Assembly: GCA_017882905.1 (NCBI GenBank)
Contig: JADGOO010000107.1
Coordinates: forward strand, 1 to 48,510
Origin: Acidimicrobiia bacterium
Lineage (GTDB): Bacteria > Actinomycetota > Acidimicrobiia > IMCC26256 > PALSA-610
DNA length: 48,510 nt
Direction of reading: 5' to 3'
This document shows, one piece after another, positions 32,965 through 39,555 of the stretch. Made by a program: the position numbers and the translations under genes. Below the pieces are notes generated by a model that did not search any database, had not been told where the DNA came from, and worked only from the letters and a program-made list of their open reading frames with translations. How positions within the stretch are numbered: position 1 is the stretch's first letter; the number at the start of each line of letters is the position of its first letter.

Positions 32965-32980
32965 CTGACACGCATGTCAA
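32965..32980. promoter_or_regulatory. Palindromic operator site 5 over the -35 of the MaoC-thiolase operon
   Basis: CTGACA-CGCA-TGTCAA. Its right half read on the minus strand is a perfect TTGACA (32980-32975); CAATCT follows after 18 bp, then 8 nt to ATG 32942. The core CTGACACGCATGTCA is identical to site 3. Confidence 0.68.
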
Positions 32981-32989
32981 CTCACACCC

Positions 32990-33032
32990 GATGCGCCCCT
33001 GACCCGCACAGAGTCCGGCTGAGCGACGCATC
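32990..33032 (-). repeat. 43-bp palindromic element, copy F
   Basis: The arms GATGCGCCCCTGACCCG and CGGCTGAGCGACGCATC pair at 13 of 17 positions; the loop is CACAGAGTC. Read on the minus strand it matches the idealised element at 37 of 43 positions. It lies between the fused acyl-CoA dehydrogenase stop and operator site 5. Confidence 0.78.
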
Positions 33033-33038
33033 ACCTGG

Positions 33039-35234
33039 TCAGGGGTCTCGGGGGAGGCCCAGGAGGCGTTCGGCGATCACGTTCTTTTGGATCTCCGTCG
33101 TGCCGCCGGCGATGGTGAGGCACCGGTTGAACAGGAACGAGGCCACCCACGGTCCCGCGTCGCCGTCGGCGAACACTGCCGCCGGCCCACACAGCTCCAT
33201 GCCGGCCTCCTGCGTGCGTTGGTCGTGCTGCACCCCGAGCAGCTTGCGCACCGCCGCCTCGGAGCCCGACGGGTCGGCTCCGCCGAGCGCGAAGAGCGTG
33301 AGCCGGTAGCCGAGCACGGCGAGGGCATGCGCCGTCACCACGAGCGATCCCCCGGTTTCCAGCGCATGGGGATCGGTGGCGAGGCCGGAGGCATCGAGGA
33401 GCTTGAGGACGCCGGCCACGCCCCCGCCGATCGTCGACGAACCGCCCATGAACACGCGCTCGTTGGCCAGGGTTGTGCGCGCCGCGCGCCAACCGTCGTG
33501 CTCCTTGCCCACGAGGCAGTCGTCGGGGATGAACACGTCGTCGAAGAACACCTCGTTGAACATCGCCTGACCGGTGAGCTCACGCAACGGCCGCGGGTCG
33601 ACGCCCGAGGTGCGCATGTCGAGCATGAAGCACGAGATGCCGTCGTGCTTCGCGGCGTCCGGGTCGGTGCGGGCGAGCAGGATGCCCCAGTCCGCGGTGT
33701 GGGCCATCGTCGACCAAACCTTCTGGCCGTTGACGATCCAGCCGCCGTCGACCCGCTCGGCGCGTGTGGTGAGCGCCGCCAGGTCGCTCCCCGCGCCGGG
33801 TTCGCTGAACAGCTGGCACCAGGTGATCTCGCCTCGCAACGTGGGTGCGATCCACCGCTGCTGCTGTTCGGGCGTGCCGTGCACGATCAGGTTCGGCAAC
33901 GCCCAGGCGCCAACCATGATCGACGGGCGCGCAACCTTCGCCGCCCGGAACTCCTCCTCGATCACCAGCAGCTCGAGCGCTCCGGCACCACGGCCCCACG
34001 GCCGCGGCCACGCAGGCGTGATGTAGCCCTCGTCGACCATGCGAGCGCGTTGTGGCGGGGCGTCGAGCCCGGCGAGCGAGTCGAGGAACGCGCGCACCTC
34101 GGAGCGCAGCACTTCGGCTTCGGGCCCGAGATCGACTGCGAGGCGGCGGCGGGCACCGGCGAGCGCATGTCGGGCGGCTTCGACACGCCACGTCGAAGCC
34201 GTGCCGAGGAGCGCTCGCAGCGCCATTGCGTGACGCAGGTAGATGTGCGCGTCGTGCTCCCACGTGAAGCCGATGCCGCCGAGCACCTGCACGCAGTCTT
34301 TGGCGCACTCGAACGCGGCGTCACCGGCCAGCGCGGCAGCTGCCGCAACGGCGACCGCGCCGCCGTTGTCGCCGTCGTCGACGGCACGAGCCGCGTCCCA
34401 CGCCGCGGCTCGCGCCAGCTCGGTGCGCGCCAGCATGTCGGCGCACTTGTGCTTCACGCCCTGGAACTGACCGATCGGACGGCCGAACTGCACCCGATCG
34501 CGTGCGTACGTTGCAGCCGTGTCGACGCACCATTGCGCGACGCCGACCGCTTCGGCTGCCACCAATGCGGCGATCACGTGGCGTGCCATGGCGTCGTCGA
34601 GCGCCGTGAGCACGAGCGCCGACGCGCCGGTTGCGCGCACCTCACCGCTGCGGCGTACGAGGTCGACGTTGGCATGCGCGACGATCTCGACGGCGTCGGC
34701 GTGCAGCTCGATCGCGCACCAACGCGGTTGCGCATCGCCTTCGATCGCAACCGGCGCGATGAGCACGTCGGCAACCGCCGCGCCCGGCACCGGCGTCAGC
34801 GCGCCCTCGATGACGACCCGCTCCGCTCCGTTGCCGCCTTCGCGCCGGCCGACGAGACCCGCGGCGCACGCGAACGTGCCGATCTGGTCGCCGGCGCTCA
34901 ACGGCTCGAGGTACTGCGCGCCGGCGGCGCCACCGGCGCGTTCGACCAGCGCCGCGGCGACGATCGTCGGGAGCAGTGGTCCGGGTGCACCCGACCGACC
35001 GAACTCCTCGAGCACGACGGCCGCTTCCACGAGGGTTGCTCCCCCACCACCGCCGGCTTCCGACACATGCAAGCCGCACAGTCCCATCGCCGCGACCTGG
35101 TTCCAGAACGCGGGTAGGTCGTCGACATCGCTGTCGAGGCGCGCCCGGGCCACGGACGGCGGGCTCTGTTCGTCGAGGAAGCGGCGCACGCTTCGGCGCA
35201 GCGCTTCGTGGTCGTCGGTGATCCCGATCGGCAT
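33039..35234 (-). CDS. Fused double acyl-CoA dehydrogenase (FadE34-like)
   Basis: A 731-residue protein made of two acyl-CoA dehydrogenase units. Residues 1 to about 365 are beta-like (TDDHEALRRSVRRFLDE, FGRPIGQFQGVKHKCADM, VLGGIGFTWEHDAHIYL). Residues from about 375 are alpha-like (FSEPGAGSDLAALTTRA, VNGQKVWSTMAHTADW, GGTTEIQKNVIAERLLGLPR). This matches the single-chain version of the alpha2-beta2 enzymes, such as mycobacterial FadE34, which acts on CoA-activated steroid side chains. The unfused equivalents lie at 20929 and 22177. It is followed by palindromic copy F and the MaoC operon, consistent with the next steps of one pathway. ATG 35234 is used; no strong ribosome site is seen. Confidence 0.85.
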   Translation of the reverse strand: MPIGITDDHEALRRSVRRFLDEQSPPSVARARLDSDVDDLPAFWNQVAAMGLCGLHVSEAGGGGGATLVEAAVVLEEFGRSGAPGPLLPTIVAAALVERAGGAAGAQYLEPLSAGDQIGTFACAAGLVGRREGGNGAERVVIEGALTPVPGAAVADVLIAPVAIEGDAQPRWCAIELHADAVEIVAHANVDLVRRSGEVRATGASALVLTALDDAMARHVIAALVAAEAVGVAQWCVDTAATYARDRVQFGRPIGQFQGVKHKCADMLARTELARAAAWDAARAVDDGDNGGAVAVAAAAALAGDAAFECAKDCVQVLGGIGFTWEHDAHIYLRHAMALRALLGTASTWRVEAARHALAGARRRLAVDLGPEAEVLRSEVRAFLDSLAGLDAPPQRARMVDEGYITPAWPRPWGRGAGALELLVIEEEFRAAKVARPSIMVGAWALPNLIVHGTPEQQQRWIAPTLRGEITWCQLFSEPGAGSDLAALTTRAERVDGGWIVNGQKVWSTMAHTADWGILLARTDPDAAKHDGISCFMLDMRTSGVDPRPLRELTGQAMFNEVFFDDVFIPDDCLVGKEHDGWRAARTTLANERVFMGGSSTIGGGVAGVLKLLDASGLATDPHALETGGSLVVTAHALAVLGYRLTLFALGGADPSGSEAAVRKLLGVQHDQRTQEAGMELCGPAAVFADGDAGPWVASFLFNRCLTIAGGTTEIQKNVIAERLLGLPRDP

Positions 35235-35304
35235 GGGCTGATCGTGGCACGGACGCGCCTGTGGAGTCAGGTCGTAAGCGGCGCGGCGCCCGGTTCGGCG
35301 TGGA

Positions 35305-36072
35305 TCAGGTCGCCGTCGCGGCGATGGCGTCGAGCACCGGAGCCAGAAGATGCGGAGACGAGATCATCACGTCGTGACCGGAGTCGAGCTCGACCACGTC
35401 GACCACTCCGCCGGGAGACGCGCGCAAGTTGTCGATCATCATGTCCTGGCGAGCAGGCTCGAGCGACCGGTCGCGCAAGAGCCGAACGAAGGTCTTCGGC
35501 AGCGACGGCGGGATGCCGACGCGCGTCACCGGTTCGATCACGGGCCGCAACGCCTCGGTGCCCACGTTCGCGAGGAGGAACTCGCGTTGGTCGTCGTCCA
35601 TGTCGTTGGCGAACATCTCGATCAACGCGTCTTGCGGCATCGCGCCCATCGGCTCGTCACTCTCGAGCATCGCCTGCACGTTCGATCGAGCGAACTCCGA
35701 CAGGTTCTCGGGCAGCGCGTCGACCACGGAGCGACCCTCGGGCGGAACGGCAGCCGAGACGAACACGAGGTGCGCGACGCGTTCCGGCCGACGCCTCGCC
35801 GCTTCGGCGATCGTGAGCCCACCGAGCGAATGGCCCACGAGCACAGCCCGCTCGATGCCGGCGGCGTCGAGATCGCCGAACAGTGAATCGGTCCAGTCGG
35901 CGACCGTCAGTGTGCGCAGCTCGGGCCGCGACTCGTTGCGTCCCGCTCCGCCGCGCACCTCGCGAGGCGGAAGATCCACGGCGAGGGTCGACGACTGCAG
36001 GAGCACCATCGTCGGCGCCCAACACCAAGCGCCGTGGGCGCCGCCGTGCACGAGCACCAACGGCGCGCTCAC
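35305..36072 (-). CDS. Alpha/beta hydrolase
   Basis: A 255-residue serine hydrolase. The oxyanion region is LVLVHGGAHGAWCW, the nucleophile elbow is LVGHSLGGLT (Ser near residue 101), and the catalytic His is in ELDSGHDVMISSP near the C-terminus. The lid region is rich in acidic residues (FANDMDDDQRE). It resembles esterases/C-C hydrolases of the HNL-like group; the substrate is unknown. GTG 36072 is 36 nt after the ferredoxin stop, with a 7-bp GC hairpin between the two genes. Confidence 0.8.
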   Translation of the reverse strand: MSAPLVLVHGGAHGAWCWAPTMVLLQSSTLAVDLPPREVRGGAGRNESRPELRTLTVADWTDSLFGDLDAAGIERAVLVGHSLGGLTIAEAARRRPERVAHLVFVSAAVPPEGRSVVDALPENLSEFARSNVQAMLESDEPMGAMPQDALIEMFANDMDDDQREFLLANVGTEALRPVIEPVTRVGIPPSLPKTFVRLLRDRSLEPARQDMMIDNLRASPGGVVDVVELDSGHDVMISSPHLLAPVLDAIAATAT

Positions 36073-36083
36073 GAGATCACGCA

Positions 36084-36106
36084 GGGTCGCGCGAAGCCGG
36101 CGACCC
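36084..36106 (-). terminator. Hairpin between ferredoxin and hydrolase
   Basis: GGGTCGC and GCGACCC form a perfect 7-bp stem around a 9-nt loop, just after the ferredoxin stop. No U-tract follows, so it is only a possible attenuator. Confidence 0.3.
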
Positions 36107-36108
36107 GC

Positions 36109-36318
36109 TTAGGCAATCTGCTCCTCGCCACGGAAGACCTTGATGGCCTGGGTCGGGCAACCCTGCGCGGCGAGGACGACCTTGTCGTCGGGCTGCGCGG
36201 CAGGGTCGACGACGATGGCGATGCCTTCGTCGTCGAGGTCGAACACACCCGGCGCCCAGAACTGGCAGTTCCCCGAGCCCATGCAAGTGTCGCGATCGAT
36301 GCGGATGTCGAGAGGCAC
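36109..36318 (-). CDS. Small 3Fe-4S ferredoxin
   Basis: A 69-residue protein. DTCMGSGNCQFWAPGVFDLD gives the C-x5-C pair (Cys12, Cys18), and QGCPTQAI supplies Cys54 before proline. This is the three-cysteine pattern of [3Fe-4S] ferredoxins that feed actinobacterial P450s and Rieske oxygenases. No P450 or ferredoxin reductase is present in the window, so its partner is elsewhere. GTG 36318 lies 8 nt after TAGGGT, which overlaps the stop of the FGGY kinase gene; a leaderless internal promoter is plausible. Confidence 0.85.
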   Translation of the reverse strand: MPLDIRIDRDTCMGSGNCQFWAPGVFDLDDEGIAIVVDPAAQPDDKVVLAAQGCPTQAIKVFRGEEQIA

Positions 36319-36329
36319 AGCCGCGCACC

Positions 36330-37670
36330 CTAACGCGCAAGGTCCTGCCAGCGCCGGTAACGCTCGTCGGCGGCGCGCGCCCAGGCCTCGTTGGGCTCGA
36401 CGCGGCGCGCCACGCGCGCCCAGCGGGCGGCATCGCTGAGGCTCGTCTCGAGGCCCGCGCCCATTCGGGCGAGGAACGCTGCGCCGAGCGCACCACCCTC
36501 CGGAACGGCAACCACATCGACGGGCAGCTGCGTGCAGTACGCAAGGGTGTGCACCCACTCGTCGACGCGCACACCACCGCCCGTCGCGACGACGCGACAG
36601 GCCGGCTCCGGCGACGCCTCGATGATGCGCCGCGTGACGAAACCGGCCGCTTCGAACGCGGCTCGGCGCACGGCAGCCGGGCCGTGGGTGAGATCGAGAT
36701 CGTGCAGCTCGGCGCGTCGCGTCGCGTCGTTCACCGGTACGCGCTCGCCGCGCGGGTACGGCACCCACATCGGCACGTCGTTCGGATCGACGGGCCGGAT
36801 GCCGTCGGGCGCCAGCATCCCTTGCGCCCAGTTGAGGAACAGCCCGCCGGCGTTCGACGGGCCGCCGATGAGGAACTTGCCGGGTGCTGTGTGCGGGATC
36901 GGGAAGTACCCCGGGACCGACGCCGATTGCGGGTTCACGCACCACACGATCAGGGTCGTGCCGCAGATCACGAGCACGTCGCCGGCATTGTCGGCGCCGG
37001 CGACGATCTGTTCGCCCATCGCGTCGATCGTTCCGCCTTCGAGCACGCAACCGGGCCGCCCGACGACGGTGCCGGCGGGCTCGCCGCCGGGCACGAGCTC
37101 AGGCATCTGCTCGACGCGCGCCCCCGCGCCGGTGACCAGCTCCTCGCTCCAACCTTTGAAGTCGAACAGCGGCCAGCACGCGGCGGCCGCCGTGGTCGAC
37201 AGCACAGGCGCGCCCGAGAGGGCGAAGTTGGCGACGGCTTGCGCGGGCCAGTAGCCGCGCGCGCCCGGCGCAATGCCTGCGAGCCAGGTGAGGAACCGGC
37301 TCAGCTCGCCCGAGGCGCCGGGGTGCACCGCGTTGCCGGCGGCGCCCGTGTCGGGATGGCCGCGCTCGTCGCCGTAGAGCAAGCCCGGCGCGCACGGTCG
37401 GCCGTCGACATCCACGGCCGTGAGCGACGGCACCATCGCAGCCACGCTCACGCCCGCGATGTCGAGATCGTCGCCGAGGGCGGCCAACGCTGCTCGCGGG
37501 CCGTCGAACCATGCGACAGCCGCGTCGTGTTCGAACCGCAGCGGCGACGGTACGACGAACTCGTGCGGCACACGCGCCGTGCGAACGACGGTGCCGTCGG
37601 CGTCGGCGGCGACCGCCTTCACCGACGACGTTCCGATGTCGATGCCGACGGTGATCTCGTTGCCTGCCAT
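36330..37670 (-). CDS. FGGY-family carbohydrate kinase
   Basis: A 446-residue ASKHA-fold sugar kinase. It has the phosphate-1 motif TVGIDIGTSSVKAVAAD at the start, the second-domain motif VICGTTLIVW, and RVVATGGGVRVDEWV followed by VPEGGALGAAFLA near the end. It should phosphorylate a pentulose or polyol with ATP; xylulokinase-like is the closest guess. It is somewhat shorter than typical xylulokinases (about 480-500). ATG 37670 follows TAGTCT by 8 nt, suggesting a leaderless mRNA. Confidence 0.82.
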   Translation of the reverse strand: MAGNEITVGIDIGTSSVKAVAADADGTVVRTARVPHEFVVPSPLRFEHDAAVAWFDGPRAALAALGDDLDIAGVSVAAMVPSLTAVDVDGRPCAPGLLYGDERGHPDTGAAGNAVHPGASGELSRFLTWLAGIAPGARGYWPAQAVANFALSGAPVLSTTAAAACWPLFDFKGWSEELVTGAGARVEQMPELVPGGEPAGTVVGRPGCVLEGGTIDAMGEQIVAGADNAGDVLVICGTTLIVWCVNPQSASVPGYFPIPHTAPGKFLIGGPSNAGGLFLNWAQGMLAPDGIRPVDPNDVPMWVPYPRGERVPVNDATRRAELHDLDLTHGPAAVRRAAFEAAGFVTRRIIEASPEPACRVVATGGGVRVDEWVHTLAYCTQLPVDVVAVPEGGALGAAFLARMGAGLETSLSDAARWARVARRVEPNEAWARAADERYRRWQDLAR

Positions 37671-37722
37671 CGCGGCGCAGACTAGAGGACCCGCCGCGTG
37701 GGCACGCGAGTGCCGAGCCGCG

Positions 37723-38082
37723 TCAGTCGATGCGCTCTTCGACGAGCGTCACGGCGACCTCACGCGATGCGCTCTGGTTCTCGTAGAGCTGGCGCACCAG
37801 CCAGAACCGCAAGAATCGGGTGAGCGATTGGCGCAGGTAGAGGGCACCGCCGACCACGGCGGTCGACACGCCCGCGAGAGCGAGCACGATCATGTCGTAC
37901 TGGGCGCGCGGGTCGTTCTGCTGGTGCGACGACAGGTACGCGCCGAAGGCGATCGCGACCCCGGCGACCATCATCACGATCGACAGCCACAGCACGAACT
38001 GCTCGGCGCTGCGCTTCGACGTGGCCGTCTTCAGCTCGGCGAGCTCGCTTCTGAAGCGCTCGATTCGGGTGTCGTCACTCAT
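37723..38082 (-). CDS. Small two-helix membrane protein of unknown function
   Basis: A 119-residue protein. A charged helical N-terminus (DTRIERFRSELAELKTA, possible short coiled coil) is followed by two transmembrane segments (about residues 31-52 and 64-84), then a polar tail (LTRFLRFWLVRQLYENQ). I do not recognise it. Its ATG at 38082 overlaps the end of the livF-like gene by 8 nt, so it is translated as the last gene of the ABC importer operon and may be an accessory of that transporter. Confidence 0.65.
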   Translation of the reverse strand: MSDDTRIERFRSELAELKTATSKRSAEQFVLWLSIVMMVAGVAIAFGAYLSSHQQNDPRAQYDMIVLALAGVSTAVVGGALYLRQSLTRFLRFWLVRQLYENQSASREVAVTLVEERID

Positions 38083-38827
38083 GAGAACCACCAAGGTATG
38101 CGGACGAGAGCTGTTGCTCAATTTCTTGCGGGGTACCGACGGCGGCGATCCGCCCGCTGAGCATGATCGCGGCAGTGTCGGCGATGCCGAGCACGGTACG
38201 GGCGAACTGCTCGATCACGAGGATCGACACGCCCTCGCTCGCCACTTGCGCGACGAGCTCATAGAGCTCTTCGACGATGAGCGGAGCGAGGCCCATCGAC
38301 AGCTCGTCGAGCAGCAGGACGGCCGGGTCGACGGCGAGCGCGCGCGCCATGGCGAGCATCTGTTGCTCGCCGCCCGACATCGTGCCTGCGAGCTGGTTGC
38401 GACGTTCGGCGATGCGCGGGAAGCGCGCGTACGCGGTCTCCTCGACACGCGACAGGCGAGTACCGGTCTGGGTCGCCATCCGCAGGTTCTCGCGCACCGT
38501 GAGGTTGGGGAAGATGCCCCGGCCCTCCGGGATCGTGCACACGCCCAGCCGGGCGAGCACGTCCGCCGACGTGCCGTTGACGCACCGGCCGGCCAGGCGC
38601 ACCTCGCCCGCGGTCGGTGTGAGCAACCCCGCGAGCACCTTGACCGTGGTCGACTTCCCGCCGCCATTCGGTCCGAGCAGAGCGACGACGGCACCTTCGC
38701 GCACCACGAGGTCGACGCCGTGCAGCACTTCGATGCTGCCGTAACCGGCCCGCACGCCTACGAGCTCGATCAGCGGCGCCGGATCCGGCTCGTGCTCCAC
38801 GATCTCCACGCCGACGATCTTGGTCAT
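38075..38827 (-). CDS. livF: Branched-chain amino acid-type ABC transporter ATPase (LivF-like)
   Basis: A 250-residue ABC ATPase. Walker A is GPNGGGKST (Gly in place of the usual Ala), the signature is TMSGGEQQMLAMARAL, and Walker B is VLLLDELSMGLAP, where the LSMGLAP ending is characteristic of LivF. It powers import in the cytoplasm together with the LivG-like subunit. The ATG at 38827 overlaps the livG stop (ATGA). Substrate may be amino acids, amides or other small acids. Confidence 0.87.
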   Translation of the reverse strand: MTKIVGVEIVEHEPDPAPLIELVGVRAGYGSIEVLHGVDLVVREGAVVALLGPNGGGKSTTVKVLAGLLTPTAGEVRLAGRCVNGTSADVLARLGVCTIPEGRGIFPNLTVRENLRMATQTGTRLSRVEETAYARFPRIAERRNQLAGTMSGGEQQMLAMARALAVDPAVLLLDELSMGLAPLIVEELYELVAQVASEGVSILVIEQFARTVLGIADTAAIMLSGRIAAVGTPQEIEQQLSSAYLGGSHE

Positions 38828-39555
38828 GTGAGCGACTCGCCGAGGTAGGCGTCGAGCACTGCTTGGTTCGACCGGATGTCGTCGGGTGCACCTTCGGCGA
38901 TGAGCACCCCGAAGTCGAGCACATAGATGTACGCGCACGTGGCCATGACGAGGTGCACGTCGTGCTCCACGAGGAAGACTGCGGTGCCGTTGGCCGCGAG
39001 GCGCACGAGCAGCTCGGCGAACTCGTCGGTCTCCTGTTCGTCCTGGCCCGACGCCGGTTCATCGAGAAGGAGCACCTTCGGCTGGGTCATGAGGGACCGG
39101 CCGAGCTCGACACGCCGTGCCATGCCGGTGGGGATCTCGCTGACGCCGCGGTCGGCGAGCGCACCGAGCCCGAGCAGCTCGATCACCCGGTCGGCCTCCG
39201 CGACCGCGTCGATCCGTGGACGCGCCCAACGGTTGCGGATCTCGCCCGCGACGCGGATGTTGTCGCGCACCGACAGCGACGTGAACAGCTCGAGACGCTG
39301 GAACGTGCGGGCCAGCCCACCGCGCGCCCGCTTGAAGGGCGGCTGGCGGGTCACATCTCGCCCACCGAGCACGACCCGCCCGGCCGACGGCGTGAGCAGG
39401 CCGGTGACGACGTTGAACAGCGTGGTCTTGCCGGCACCGTTGGGTCCGATCAACCCGGTCACGCGGCCGGGCTCGACACGCGCGCTCACGCCGTCGACAG
39501 CGACATTGCCGCCGAACCGGACGGTGATGCCGTGCACCTCGAGCACAGGGTCCAT
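38824..39555 (-). CDS. livG: Branched-chain amino acid-type ABC transporter ATPase (LivG-like)
   Basis: A 243-residue ABC ATPase. Walker A is GPNGAGKTTL, Walker B is VLLLDEPASG, and the LivG insertion ARGGLARTFQRLELF is present. The signature motif is degenerate: IPTGMARRVELGRSL in place of an LSGG-type sequence, as in some LivG homologues. EHDVHLVM gives the switch histidine. The start shares one base with the permease stop (TGATG). Confidence 0.87.
   Translation of the reverse strand: MDPVLEVHGITVRFGGNVAVDGVSARVEPGRVTGLIGPNGAGKTTLFNVVTGLLTPSAGRVVLGGRDVTRQPPFKRARGGLARTFQRLELFTSLSVRDNIRVAGEIRNRWARPRIDAVAEADRVIELLGLGALADRGVSEIPTGMARRVELGRSLMTQPKVLLLDEPASGQDEQETDEFAELLVRLAANGTAVFLVEHDVHLVMATCAYIYVLDFGVLIAEGAPDDIRSNQAVLDAYLGESLT

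Noticed and set aside
33087-35117. A 676-codon plus-strand open frame antisense to the fused acyl-CoA dehydrogenase
   Set aside because: It is a typical high-GC shadow frame; the minus-strand protein has complete family motifs.
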